From: Candidatus Aminicenantes bacterium
Lineage (GTDB): Bacteria > Acidobacteriota > Aminicenantia > UBA2199
DNA length: 62,968 nt
Direction: 5' to 3'
Assembly: GCA_011049425.1 (NCBI GenBank)
Contig: DSBM01000141.1
Location: 1-62,968 of the forward strand
Shown: positions 17,289 through 26,031 of the stretch, piece after piece
Numbering within the stretch: position 1 is the first letter of the stretch
Layout of the letters: each line of letters opens with the position of its first letter
Translations under genes and position numbers: made by a program
The notes under the pieces: generated by a model
What the model saw: the letters and a program-made list of their open reading frames with translations, nothing else
What the model was told of the DNA's origin: nothing
Database searches by the model: none

Positions 17289-18479
17289 GTGAAAAATGCC
17301 GTGCCATTGACCAATGACGTCTACTGGATTGGCGTCAACGATTTCGAAACCGACCTGTTTGAATCGATCTGGCCGCTTCCAGAAGGGGTCAGTTACAACG
17401 CCTATCTGATCCGGGATGAGAAGAATGTGATTCTCGATACGGTAGAAAAGGGATATATGCCCCAGTTCCTGGGAAAAATCCAATCCGCCCTTCCCGCGAA
17501 AGCATCCATTGATTACTTGGTGGTCAACCACATGGAACCCGATCATTCCGGCTCAATCAACCTGCTTCGCAATCTCTATCCGGAAATGCAAATTGTATGC
17601 AATCCCCGCACCGTGGATTTTCTCAAGGGGTTCTACGGAATTGATTCCGGGATCAAGATCATCGGTGACGGGGAGCGCTTGCATTTGGGGAATCATACCC
17701 TCGAGTTTCACTTGACCCCCATGGTTCATTGGCCGGAAACCATGATGACTTTTGAGACCCGGACCGGAACGCTTTTTTCAATGGACGCCTTCGGCGGATT
17801 CGGCGCGTTGCGGGGAGCGATTTTCGATGACGAGGTGGATGCGGACGAAAGAGAAAACGAAACCCTGCGCTATTACGCCAACATCGTAGCCAAGTTCAGT
17901 CCCATGGTGCAACGGGCATTGAAAAAGCTCTCCGGCCTCGATATCCGTATCGTTGCCCCCACCCACGGGACGGTATTTCGAACCAACCCCGAATACATCA
18001 TCAGCCGCTACGACCGCTGGAGCCTTCAGGAAACCGAGCCGGGAGTAGTGATCGCATATGCATCCATGTACGGTCATACCCAGGTCATGGCTGAAGCCGT
18101 GGCCCGCTCAATGGCTGTTCAAGGCGTCAAGCGGATCCGCCTGCACAACCTTTCTCATTCCCATCTTTCTTATGTATTGCGGGATATCTGGCGTTACCGC
18201 GGTTTGATGCTGGCCAGCAGCGCCTACAATACGAAGGCCTCTCCCTTTATGGAAAGCCTCTTGTCCATGTTGGAAAACGACAAGTTAAAAAACCGCCTGA
18301 TCGGGATATTCGGCACTTATAGCTGGAGCGGCGGCGGGGTGTCCGCCATCCGCGAATTTGCCGAAAAATCAGAGAACGAAACGGTGGAACCCGTGGTGGA
18401 AGTCAAATTCGCACCGGGCGATAACGACCTCGAGGACTGCCGCCGCCTGGGCAAGGCCATGGCCTCGCGGTTACTCTAA
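17289..18479 (+). CDS. Flavodiiron protein (FprA / rubredoxin:oxygen oxidoreductase)
   Basis: 396-residue A-type flavodiiron protein. The metallo-beta-lactamase domain has the full di-iron ligand set: HMEPDHSGS (H-x-E-x-D-H, about 80-85), the His in PMVHWPETM, the Asp in LFSMDAFGGFG and the His in VAPTHGTVF. The flavodoxin domain starts at about 255 (VVIAYASMYGHTQVMAEAVA). It reduces O2 to water or NO to N2O in the cytoplasm and protects anaerobes. The GTG start has AGGAGG at 7 nt. No rubredoxin domain or gene is nearby, so the electron donor is encoded elsewhere. It converges on the M28 gene with a 9-bp overlap. Confidence 0.93.
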   Translation: MKNAVPLTNDVYWIGVNDFETDLFESIWPLPEGVSYNAYLIRDEKNVILDTVEKGYMPQFLGKIQSALPAKASIDYLVVNHMEPDHSGSINLLRNLYPEMQIVCNPRTVDFLKGFYGIDSGIKIIGDGERLHLGNHTLEFHLTPMVHWPETMMTFETRTGTLFSMDAFGGFGALRGAIFDDEVDADERENETLRYYANIVAKFSPMVQRALKKLSGLDIRIVAPTHGTVFRTNPEYIISRYDRWSLQETEPGVVIAYASMYGHTQVMAEAVARSMAVQGVKRIRLHNLSHSHLSYVLRDIWRYRGLMLASSAYNTKASPFMESLLSMLENDKLKNRLIGIFGTYSWSGGGVSAIREFAEKSENETVEPVVEVKFAPGDNDLEDCRRLGKAMASRLL

Positions 18480-20282
18480 GACTTTGTTTTCAGAGTCCCA
18501 GCCGGCCAGGTGAAAGGCGGTCGCGTATACCAAGCGGGAAACGTTCTCTAAATGATCAAGACTGACTTTTTCCAGGCTGTCGGAGGGCATGTGGTAATCT
18601 TGGGTCATGGCCGAGAAAAAGAAGACCCAGGGGATGCCTTTGAAAGCAAAGGGCGCGTGATCACTTCCTCCGAAACCGGTTGACGGGCGAATCAAAAGAT
18701 GCATTCCCACCAGGGCGTTGGCCTGTTTCAGCGCTTCACGAACCGGAAAAGACCCGCGGGCACGTGACAGAATCATGAAGCGATCCACATCGATTTGTTC
18801 CAACTCTTTCTGAGGAATATCCATACCCCGCCAGCGACGCATGCTTTCCAATTGTTCGCGGGTCCAACGCCGGCTGATCATGTCCAGGTTAAGGTTGGCC
18901 ACGGTTTTGGCCAGGGGATAGGTAGGATGCGCTACGTAGTAAGTTGAGCCCAGCAGGCCGGATTCTTCTCCGGTCCAGAGGGCAAACAGAACGGTTCTTT
19001 TGGGCCGGGTGGGGTTGACGGCAAAAGCCTGTGCCACTTCCAGGACTCCGCAAACGCCGGAGCCGTTGTCGTCCGCCCCGTTAAAAATATATGGACCCTT
19101 TTTGCCCAGGTGATCGAGATGTGCGCCGATCACGATGACCTCATTTTTCACTTCCGCATCCGCTCCTTCCAGGACAGCCAGTACGTTGCGGCTGCGCACA
19201 AGTTGGGTTCGGCTCTTTGTGTTCAAGGTGAGGCGCACACGTGAAAGCAGGCGTGACGCGGGTTTATATGTGGTGTTTATGACGGATTGCAGGTTTTCCA
19301 AGCTTTCTCCGCACGTGGCGACAATCTCAGCGGCCATGCGCCGGGAGATTTGATAGGTTGGAATGGGAGCGCGGGGATCCGGGTTGTTTGAGTGGGGGAG
19401 CAGCAAACGCCGGCGCCCGGGATCAAACACCGGCCCGGAATCATCCACTTTATCGCGATCCAGGATCTTGGCGCCCAGGTAGCGGTTCTTTTGGGGCCGG
19501 TTTTCCACCAGCAATACGGCCAAAGCTCCTTTTTCGGCCGCGGTTTTCGTCCTGAGATCGCCGCCGTGCATGCGGCGACGCGGCTGGAAATAGCGCTTTT
19601 CATATTCGTCTTGATGAAAAGGGCTGTCGGCAAGGTCGGCTCCGGGGGCTTCGTTCAGGATCATCACGATTCTGTCTTTTGCCTGTATGCCGTGGTAATC
19701 ATCGTATTTTAACGATTTTTCCACTATGCCGTGTCCGGCGAACACCACCGGGGCTGTAATCGACCATGTGCCTGTTGATGTTGATGTGTAGTCGATTCCA
19801 TGAATGAAAGTTCGCTCACGCCTCACTCCGGAGCGCTTGGATTCCGCGGTAATGGATCCCGTGGTAGAAAGGACCTCGCGCATAACGACATCCTGGAAGT
19901 AGCTGCGTGATGGGGATTTGCGGGCATCACTACCGGCGGATAAAAGGTTTCTCGCGCGGGGTGCGTCGTGGATCAGGTCTCCAGCTGGCTCCAGTCCCCA
20001 CATGCGAAACAGGGCGGCGACGAATTCCGCGGCGATATCATATCCGCTGGAGGCCACTTCTCTGCCTTCCAATAAGTCGGAAGCCAGGAAACGCAGATAC
20101 GAATCGGCGTCGCGGCCCGTAATGGAAACGAAGCCATCGTGAATGGCGGCAGGTGGGGGCACGGGAGAATCAACCCGGTGAAAACCTCCGGGATCTCTGT
20201 CGGGTGTATCGCCAAAAGTCGTCGACAATGGATACACCCCCATCAGCATGAGCGCAAAGAGCAGGGACAGACATTTTTTCAT
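18471..20282 (-). CDS. M28 family metallopeptidase, exported
   Basis: 603-residue zinc peptidase. A signal peptide (LLFALMLMGVYPLSTTFG) precedes a PA-like insert (about 150-300) and the M28 domain: IVIGAHLDHLGKKG (zinc His/Asp), NGADDNGSGVCGVLEVA (bridging Asp), WTGEESGLLGSTYY (catalytic Glu-Glu), and a C-terminal GGSDHAPFAFKGIPWVFFF His ligand. It likely removes N-terminal residues from peptides in the periplasm or outside. It is larger than a minimal M28 because of the PA region. It adds to the peptidase concentration in this window. Confidence 0.9.
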   Translation of the reverse strand: MKKCLSLLFALMLMGVYPLSTTFGDTPDRDPGGFHRVDSPVPPPAAIHDGFVSITGRDADSYLRFLASDLLEGREVASSGYDIAAEFVAALFRMWGLEPAGDLIHDAPRARNLLSAGSDARKSPSRSYFQDVVMREVLSTTGSITAESKRSGVRRERTFIHGIDYTSTSTGTWSITAPVVFAGHGIVEKSLKYDDYHGIQAKDRIVMILNEAPGADLADSPFHQDEYEKRYFQPRRRMHGGDLRTKTAAEKGALAVLLVENRPQKNRYLGAKILDRDKVDDSGPVFDPGRRRLLLPHSNNPDPRAPIPTYQISRRMAAEIVATCGESLENLQSVINTTYKPASRLLSRVRLTLNTKSRTQLVRSRNVLAVLEGADAEVKNEVIVIGAHLDHLGKKGPYIFNGADDNGSGVCGVLEVAQAFAVNPTRPKRTVLFALWTGEESGLLGSTYYVAHPTYPLAKTVANLNLDMISRRWTREQLESMRRWRGMDIPQKELEQIDVDRFMILSRARGSFPVREALKQANALVGMHLLIRPSTGFGGSDHAPFAFKGIPWVFFFSAMTQDYHMPSDSLEKVSLDHLENVSRLVYATAFHLAGWDSENKVLE

Positions 20283-20348
20283 TCTCGCCTCGATTGCAAA
20301 CCTGAATTTCTATTTGATACGCAGTTCCGTCCCAAAGGGTTGTTGAAA

Positions 20349-20377
20349 TTGACTTGCGCCTTGAACTTCACTACTAT
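20349..20377 (+). promoter_or_regulatory. Promoter of the YgiQ-family gene
   Basis: TTGACT (20349-20354), 17 bp, TACTAT (20372-20377). The -10 overlaps the first candidate ATG (20376), so translation should start at the ATG at 20397, giving a leader of about 13 nt. Confidence 0.6.
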
Positions 20378-20396
20378 GAAATCGATATCCACGCGC

Positions 20397-21983
20397 ATGA
20401 AAAACCAATTCGACATCATTCTGGTTCTGCCGTACCCGTTCAGTGACCACCCTTCCTTTCCCGAAGGTCTGCTGGCAAGCGCGTTGAGAGCCGATGGTTT
20501 CCGTGTTGGGGTTCTGGATGCGCTGCATTGGCAGGATCCCCACGAATTCACCCTGCTGGGGCGACCGGAACTGTTTTTTGCCATTGTTTCGGGTCCGGTT
20601 GATTCCGTGATCATGAATTACACGCCCACGCTGAAGCGGCGCCGAGAAGACCTCTATCAAACGGACGGAAACGCGTTTTTTCCGGATTCTCCCCGCACGG
20701 CGGCTTCCCGGGTGCGTCCGGATCGTTGTGTCATCACCCTGGCCAATCAGATCCGCAAGGCGTGGAAAGACGTTCTGATTATTGCCGGCGGCATGGAAAC
20801 CAGTCAGCGGCTTTTTGCCCATTACGACTTTTTGCGACAACGCATCCGCCGTTCCATTCTGCTTGACGCCCGTCTGGATCTGGCGGTGGTCGGGATGGGA
20901 GAGATCCAGATATGCGCAGCGGCGCAAGCCATCGCTGACAAAAAGAACCTGCGGGAATTCAAAATCCCCGGAACCGCGGTAGTTCGCTCCAATCGACCCG
21001 ATGGCAGCGATTACGAGTTGCTGCCTGCATTAGAGGAAATCGAAAGCGATCCGTCTCTGTTGTTGAGTGCCTACAAAAAGCAAACCCGCGCTGATGCCCT
21101 GGGCAGGGGTGTCCTGCAACGCAACAATGACCGCTGGATCGTTTGCCAACCGCGGGCAATTTACACTCCAAAAATTTTGGATGGCATATACAATCGGGAG
21201 TACAAACGTTCTCAGCATAAAAATCGATCCATCTCTCCGGCGCTTGCAATGAACCTTTTTTCCATTACATCCCACCGCGGTTGTATGGGTCGATGCGCAT
21301 TCTGCGCCGTTTGTCGCCAACAGGGTGGAAACGTGATTTCGCGTTCGCCTGAATCGATTATACGGGAAGTGGAGCACATGTCTCGTCATCCCCGTTGGCG
21401 CGGCGTGATCAGCGATGTGGGCGGCGCAACCGCCGAGATGTACGGCATGGACGCTCACGTGCGTGATTTCAGGCCGCCTTACCTGGGTCTGTTGCGCATG
21501 GTTCGCCGCCATCCATTGGTGCGCAAGGTTTTTGTGGCATCCGGGGTCCGTCATGACTTGATGCTGAAATTTCCCGAATTGCTTGAAGAGATTATGCTTC
21601 ATCATAGCGGCCGATTCCTGCGGGTGGCTCCGGAGCACATCCATGATGACGTGCTCAAGTACATGGGAAAGCCGCGCTTCAGCCTGTTCCGGGAGTTCTG
21701 CTCTTTGTTTGGTGACATCAACCGCAGGTTGAAACGCCGGGTGGAATTGGCCGCGTACGTGATTGTCGGGCATCCCGGGGAAGAGGCAAAACACGTCAAG
21801 GACATGGCCCCGATGTTGCGGAATCTCGGGGTAGACCAAATTGACGCGCAGATTTTTACCCCCGCTCCCGGACTTTTGTCAACGGCCCTTCTCGTGAGCG
21901 GCACGGATGATCAGGGAACCGCCATTCCCGTCTGCCGGGATCCACGCGAATTGGATCGACGCAAAAACAGCCTTTATACCTGA
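20397..21983 (+). CDS. YgiQ family radical SAM protein
   Basis: 528-residue radical SAM protein of the UPF0313/YgiQ group. The N-terminal part (FDIILVLPYPFSDHPSFPEG, then VIIAGGMETSQR) is the B12-binding-like region of this family; the 4Fe-4S motif CxxxCxxC is in HRGCMGRCAFCAVCRQQGG (about 295), followed by ISDVGGATAEMYGMD and RVAPEHIHDDVLKYMGKP, highly conserved in YgiQ. The substrate is unknown for the family. The start at 20397 is set by the promoter, whose -10 covers the earlier ATG at 20376. The C-terminus is a little shorter than in many homologues. Confidence 0.9.
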   Translation: MKNQFDIILVLPYPFSDHPSFPEGLLASALRADGFRVGVLDALHWQDPHEFTLLGRPELFFAIVSGPVDSVIMNYTPTLKRRREDLYQTDGNAFFPDSPRTAASRVRPDRCVITLANQIRKAWKDVLIIAGGMETSQRLFAHYDFLRQRIRRSILLDARLDLAVVGMGEIQICAAAQAIADKKNLREFKIPGTAVVRSNRPDGSDYELLPALEEIESDPSLLLSAYKKQTRADALGRGVLQRNNDRWIVCQPRAIYTPKILDGIYNREYKRSQHKNRSISPALAMNLFSITSHRGCMGRCAFCAVCRQQGGNVISRSPESIIREVEHMSRHPRWRGVISDVGGATAEMYGMDAHVRDFRPPYLGLLRMVRRHPLVRKVFVASGVRHDLMLKFPELLEEIMLHHSGRFLRVAPEHIHDDVLKYMGKPRFSLFREFCSLFGDINRRLKRRVELAAYVIVGHPGEEAKHVKDMAPMLRNLGVDQIDAQIFTPAPGLLSTALLVSGTDDQGTAIPVCRDPRELDRRKNSLYT

Positions 21984-21995
21984 CCTGTATTTCTC

Positions 21996-22024
21996 TTGAT
22001 CGATGCTGCTGAATCGAGGATAAT
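21996..22024 (+). promoter_or_regulatory. Promoter of the three-gene cassette 22043-23417
   Basis: TTGATC (21996-22001), 17 bp, GATAAT (22019-22024). The predicted start at about 22031 leaves a very short leader that contains AGGAG directly before the ATG at 22043. Confidence 0.5.
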
Positions 22025-22042
22025 CTTTTCAGGAGTCGCATC

Positions 22043-22414
22043 ATGATCGTAAAACTGATCGCCCGTTTCATACTCACACAATCCGGCATACCTCTTACCG
22101 ACAGGGGTATAACCGCCCGCATTCATGACCGGGACCCGCTCAGCGATGACTTTCTGGCTGAATCCGGACTTTCAGATAAAGGCGAAGCGGAATGGATGTT
22201 TCCCATATCCGTTGCCGCTTCCCTGGATTCACCTGCGGAACGACGTCCCGGTATCTACGTAGAGCTTGACAAAGGCGGCCATGTGTTCTTCCAGAGTTTG
22301 GTGACAGCGGACATCGATTTTTTCCAACGGGATCCGGTGAGCGGTGAACACCGGGGCCGGACACTCTTCCTGGGCACTTTTCAGGTGGATCAACCGCCCC
22401 TCAATCCAGAATGA
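22043..22414 (+). CDS. Small hypothetical protein, possibly beta-rich
   Basis: 123 residues, no signal peptide or membrane segment. I do not recognise the family. Alternating hydrophobic residues and the segment ARIHDRDPLSDDFLAESGLS faintly recall transthyretin-like or C2-like domains in which D-x-D-x-x-S-D-D-F-L precedes a glycine-rich turn, but this is only a resemblance. AGGAG precedes the ATG. It overlaps the next gene by 4 bp (ATGA) and leads a translationally coupled trio ending in a thioesterase. Confidence 0.65.
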   Translation: MIVKLIARFILTQSGIPLTDRGITARIHDRDPLSDDFLAESGLSDKGEAEWMFPISVAASLDSPAERRPGIYVELDKGGHVFFQSLVTADIDFFQRDPVSGEHRGRTLFLGTFQVDQPPLNPE

Positions 22415-23004
22415 AGCATAATGCGCAGCCAAACCATTTTGAACGTGTCATCCGCTGGCACTTAACTCGTTTTCCCCGGCTGGAGACCCGCGATCTGGTA
22501 AAAATACTTTATCAAGCCGCTTTCGGAAATTATCACCTTGGCACGGATTTAGAGGAGATCCGCAAGCATATGGAAAGAGAACTGGCATCCAGGAGCAAAG
22601 ACCGTGATTCAGTCTACCTGATTGAACCCCTGTCGGCGGACATGGAAACCGGATGGGTACGCGTGAACCTGGATACCTGGCAGCGGGCCGGAGGTGACAT
22701 TGAACGACTCGTCGATGTGGTGGCGGCCAGCGCCGGCGGCCGTCAGGATGGCCGCGCCATGTTCGGGTTTCTGCTGCGCGATTTAAAAGCCTTTTTGCAA
22801 AAGGAAGCCATGGCAGTGCCCGGTGAAACCATTTCCTTCTGGACGAAATGGATGCAGGAAAACAGTTTTTCCCCGGTGCATCACTCAACAGCATATGTCC
22901 AGGCGTATCATCCCGCATACCGGGTCGTTTATTTCCCCCTGCTTTGCCGCTGCCTTCCGCTCCGCGCGACAGGCAAGGTTCCAAATCCGGGAGGTCTGAA
23001 GTGA
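22411..23004 (+). CDS. Conserved-looking protein of unknown function
   Basis: 197-residue soluble protein, basic at the N-terminus. Segments such as LETRDLVKILYQAAFGNYHLG and YVQAYHPAYRVVYFPLL look like family signatures, but I cannot name the family. No catalytic motif is evident. It starts within the stop of the preceding gene and overlaps the next start by 4 bp (GTGA), so the three proteins are probably made in fixed ratio. Codon use resembles the neighbours, with no sign of recent transfer. Confidence 0.65.
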   Translation: MKHNAQPNHFERVIRWHLTRFPRLETRDLVKILYQAAFGNYHLGTDLEEIRKHMERELASRSKDRDSVYLIEPLSADMETGWVRVNLDTWQRAGGDIERLVDVVAASAGGRQDGRAMFGFLLRDLKAFLQKEAMAVPGETISFWTKWMQENSFSPVHHSTAYVQAYHPAYRVVYFPLLCRCLPLRATGKVPNPGGLK

Positions 23005-23417
23005 GCCGAGACAACGATTTTTTCGAGACCACATTTCACGTGCGCTTCGCTGAAACAGACCAGATGGGCGTGGTGCATCATGCCGTGTATGCCGTCTGGT
23101 TTGAGGAGGGACGCTCCCAATGGATGCGTGCCAGGGGCCGGGATTACGCCGAATTTGATGCCAAGGGCATTAATCTGGCCGTAACCGAGTTGCGCATACG
23201 TTACCATCGACCCGCGCGTTACGGCAGGCGGGTCACTGTACGCACATGCATGGAAACGGTTCGCAGCCGGGGAATGGAAGTGAGTTATAAAGTCGTGGAC
23301 GCCGATTCAAGTGAACTGCTGGCTACGGGAAGCACGCGTCACGTAAGCACGGACCGCAACGGCAAGGTGGTCCGTATCCCCGACGCATGGTTGCGGTTCC
23401 TGATGCCGGAATCGTAA
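23001..23417 (+). CDS. Acyl-CoA thioesterase, YbgC/4HBT hotdog family
   Basis: 138-residue single hotdog domain. RFAETDQMGVVHHAVYAVWFEEGR (about 15-38) carries the catalytic Asp and the VHHxxYxxWFEEGR motif of YbgC-like thioesterases; ELRIRYHRPARYGRRVTVRT is the next conserved block. It hydrolyses short- or medium-chain acyl-CoA thioesters in the cytoplasm. The GTG at 23001 has GGGAGGT upstream and overlaps the previous stop. The role of its two unknown partners is not clear. Confidence 0.88.
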   Translation: MSRDNDFFETTFHVRFAETDQMGVVHHAVYAVWFEEGRSQWMRARGRDYAEFDAKGINLAVTELRIRYHRPARYGRRVTVRTCMETVRSRGMEVSYKVVDADSSELLATGSTRHVSTDRNGKVVRIPDAWLRFLMPES

Positions 23418-23471
23418 AAACCAGGCAAAAGGCATAGGATAAAGGATACTTTCAAGTTTTTCCCGCTCCAC

Positions 23472-23894
23472 TTATTGATCCCGCAACATTTGCAGCAGGG
23501 CCTTGCGTGAACGTGCTCCCAGGATCACATCGGTGATGCGCCCATCATCCACCCGCACGGTGGCCGGTGTGGCCATCACGCCAAAAGCCTGGGCGGCATG
23601 CCTTTCCGCGGCGGCGTTCAACACAAACACATCGTTACGCTCCTGTTGAAGTTCACGCATCAGGGGCGTCATGGAACGACAGGCGCGACAACCCGGGGCA
23701 TAAAAGTAAATCAGAACGGGCTTTCCCCCAGAAAAATCCCGGCCGCAAACATCCTTAAGCAGTGGGGCCGTCCGGCCGCGCATGCGCCTGGCTCTTGCGT
23801 ATGCCCACACTTGAACGCCGATGATAAAGGCGGCCACAACAGCCACAAGCAGGGCCAACCATTGAAAACTCCCGGCCGTGATTCCGCTTTCCAC
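23472..23894 (-). CDS. Membrane-anchored thioredoxin-like protein
   Basis: 140 residues: an N-terminal membrane segment (FQWLALLVAVVAAFIIGVQVWAYA) and a thioredoxin-fold domain with the redox pair CRAC in LIYFYAPGCRACRSMTPLM and the cis-proline in GVMATPATVRV. The anchor orientation decides whether it works in the periplasm; basic residues follow the segment (ARARRMRGR), so this is ambiguous. It starts with GTG. It is divergent from the ligase gene, with separate promoters. It is a general thiol-disulfide oxidoreductase; the partner is unknown. Confidence 0.82.
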   Translation of the reverse strand: MESGITAGSFQWLALLVAVVAAFIIGVQVWAYARARRMRGRTAPLLKDVCGRDFSGGKPVLIYFYAPGCRACRSMTPLMRELQQERNDVFVLNAAAERHAAQAFGVMATPATVRVDDGRITDVILGARSRKALLQMLRDQ

Positions 23895-23912
23895 ACTTCA
23901 CTTCCGGCTCAA

Positions 23913-23941
23913 AGAGTACGATTTTTTTACCCGAATTGCAA
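23913..23941 (-). promoter_or_regulatory. Promoter of the thioredoxin-like gene
   Basis: Minus strand TTGCAA (23936-23941), 17 bp, TACTCT (23913-23918). The start codon at 23894 is about 19 nt beyond the -10. Confidence 0.45.
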
Positions 23942-23956
23942 TTCCTTACTCATGCC

Positions 23957-23985
23957 TTGACATACCGTCCGCTAAAGGGCAAAAT
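23957..23985 (+). promoter_or_regulatory. Promoter of the CapK/PaaK-like gene
   Basis: TTGACA (23957-23962), 17 bp, CAAAAT (23980-23985). Predicted start near 23992; this favours the ATG at 24009 over that at 23997. Confidence 0.5.
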
Positions 23986-24008
23986 CCCTGACTGGAATGT
24001 CGGGAATC

Positions 24009-25385
24009 ATGGAAATCAAAGATCAATTGATACGATTCAAATTTCGCCTGATATATCGCCTGATCAACCCCGACGCGGCGGAGTTTCAACAACGCTTGTT
24101 GCAAGCGCAACACTGGAGCCGTGACGAACTGCCGGCCTGGCAGCGCAAACGGCTCCGCCGCCTTTTGAATAACGCCTGGGAGCACAGCCCTTTTTACCGC
24201 AGACGATTTAGCGAAGTCGGGATTCACCCCAATGACATCAACGGCCCGGAAGATTTACACCAATTGCCGGTATTGACCCGCCAAGATATTCGCGACCACT
24301 TACACGAAATCCTTGCCCGGAACGTGCCCAGGCAGTTTTTAAAACCCTCTACAACGGGTGGCACCTCGGGCATTCCCGTACGTACCCTATTGGATCGCAG
24401 GGTTCCCCACGCCGCCCTGGGTTGGCGGATGCTTTCCTGGTGGGGATACGGGCCGGCCGTGAATATGGGTTTGGCCTGGCGGGAGGTCGAAGCCTCATTG
24501 GTTCATCGATTTCTCAGCCGCGCTGTTGTATGGCCTTCCCGCCAGGTGCGCCTGAACGCCTCTGCAATTGACACGCGATCCATGGAGCGATTTGTAAGAG
24601 AATGCAAGCGCCTCGATATCCCCGTGCTTCACGGGTACACGGGAGCAATTCATCACTTGGCCAGATACCTGGAAAAGCGGGGCGGGGATCACTGGCGGCC
24701 ACGGCTGGTCTGGGTAACCTGTTCTCCCCTTTCCGGACCCCACCTCGAGCAGCTTAAGCGGGTTTTCCGGGCACCGGTTTTGGACCAATACGGCTCTTGC
24801 GAAGTGTATTGGATCGCTGCCCAATGTCCATACTCGGCGCCTAACTTGCACTTGTTCGCAGACGCGCGCCTGGTTGAGGTGACCGATTCGCGTTTTGAGC
24901 CTCTGCCGACCGGAAAGATCGGGAATCTCTTGATAACGGACCTGGAGAACCTCGCGTTTCCCATTATCCGGTACGCCATTGGAGACCGTGGCCGCCTGCT
25001 TCCCGGGAAATGTGAGTGCGGCATGGGGTTGCCCTTGATGGGTCCGGTTCAGGGAAAAAGCGTGGATACCATCCAACTGCCGGACGGTACGGCGATTACG
25101 GATATCAATGTCATTTTTGATGATTTTCCCGAGGCGGTGAATGCTTTCCAGGTATACCAGGATCGTGCGGGTAACCTGGAGATCCGTTATGTTCCCGTCA
25201 ATAACGAAAAACAAACCCTGCGGGCCGTACATATTGTTCGTAATCGCCTGCAGAACATGGTTCGTGGCCAGGTTGCGGTCCACATGCGTGCGCTGGAGCA
25301 AATCCCCCACCGCAAAGGCAAACTTCAATACGTATTCAGCGATTTCGATGGCGTGTCGGACACCCGCATTCAGCTCGATCAATAA
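24009..25385 (+). CDS. Phenylacetate-CoA ligase-like adenylate-forming enzyme (CapK/PaaK type)
   Basis: 458-residue protein. The P-loop-like region is KPSTTGGTSGIPVRT (about 112-126), followed by DQYGSCEVYWIAAQCP (A5-type motif) and GNLLITDLENLAFPIIRYAIGDRG (A7/A8-like), as in CapK/PaaK enzymes that activate aryl or other carboxylates with ATP. The substrate is unresolved; CapK homologues occur in capsule loci and PaaK in phenylacetate degradation, and no such genes flank it. The ATG at 24009 is preferred to 23997 because of the promoter. Its 3' end overlaps the convergent HAD gene by 50 bp. Confidence 0.82.
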   Translation: MEIKDQLIRFKFRLIYRLINPDAAEFQQRLLQAQHWSRDELPAWQRKRLRRLLNNAWEHSPFYRRRFSEVGIHPNDINGPEDLHQLPVLTRQDIRDHLHEILARNVPRQFLKPSTTGGTSGIPVRTLLDRRVPHAALGWRMLSWWGYGPAVNMGLAWREVEASLVHRFLSRAVVWPSRQVRLNASAIDTRSMERFVRECKRLDIPVLHGYTGAIHHLARYLEKRGGDHWRPRLVWVTCSPLSGPHLEQLKRVFRAPVLDQYGSCEVYWIAAQCPYSAPNLHLFADARLVEVTDSRFEPLPTGKIGNLLITDLENLAFPIIRYAIGDRGRLLPGKCECGMGLPLMGPVQGKSVDTIQLPDGTAITDINVIFDDFPEAVNAFQVYQDRAGNLEIRYVPVNNEKQTLRAVHIVRNRLQNMVRGQVAVHMRALEQIPHRKGKLQYVFSDFDGVSDTRIQLDQ

Positions 25386-26031
25386 AAGAGAGCAACTCTG
25401 CTGGAAAGCCGACAAGTATTTCCGCCCCGGCTGACTCAAGTTCTTCTTGGCTGCGAAACCCCCACAGTACGCCTGCGGCAACAGCTCCGGCCGCATGCGC
25501 GGTATGTATGTCCACGGCCGTATCTCCCACCATCAAGGTATTTTGAGGCAGGCAATCCATGGTTTTTATCAACTTCAAAAGCGCGGTTGGATCGGGTTTA
25601 AGCGGGGTTTCCTTTTCCGCCCCGACCACGGCTGAAAAGGGATTATCTGGGAAAAACCACTGTACCTGTTTCTCCAGGAATTCCCGGGGTTTGTTGGAAA
25701 GTACGGCCAGGTGAGTGCCCCGGCGATGCAACCCCGAGATCAACGGCGCAATTCCAGGATAGGGGCGGGTATGGTTTCGCCAGTTGCGCGCGTAATGACG
25801 GCGTACCCCGGCCAGCACGGCTTCAACTGTGTCCTTATCAAGGCTGTCGGAGGGAATGATCCGCTCTACCATGGTGCGCATGCCGTTTCCCACGAAAATG
25901 GCATATTGTCCGGGTGGGTGATGGGGAAACCCGGCTTGCTTCAAGGAGCGGTTGGCGGCTTCGGCAATATCCGCGAGCGAATCCAACAGGGTCCCGTCCA
26001 GATCAAACACCACGGCTTGAACAGGTGGCAT
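25336..26031 (-). CDS. HAD hydrolase, phosphoglycolate phosphatase-like
   Basis: 231 residues. Motif I is VVFDLDGTLLDS (Asp10/Asp12), the cap follows (GNGMRTMVERIIPSD), motif II is LAVLSNKPREF, and motifs III/IV are PLKPDPTALLKL and MVGDTAVDIHTAHAAGA. This is the Gph/PGMB group of HAD phosphatases with a helical cap. Phosphoglycolate is the usual substrate, but related enzymes differ, so I give no gene symbol. Its ATG directly follows the stop of the UPF0316 gene, indicating cotranscription. The 3' end overlaps the convergent ligase gene. Confidence 0.87.
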   Translation of the reverse strand: MPPVQAVVFDLDGTLLDSLADIAEAANRSLKQAGFPHHPPGQYAIFVGNGMRTMVERIIPSDSLDKDTVEAVLAGVRRHYARNWRNHTRPYPGIAPLISGLHRRGTHLAVLSNKPREFLEKQVQWFFPDNPFSAVVGAEKETPLKPDPTALLKLIKTMDCLPQNTLMVGDTAVDIHTAHAAGAVAAGVLWGFRSQEELESAGAEILVGFPAELLSFIDRAECGCPTRHRNR

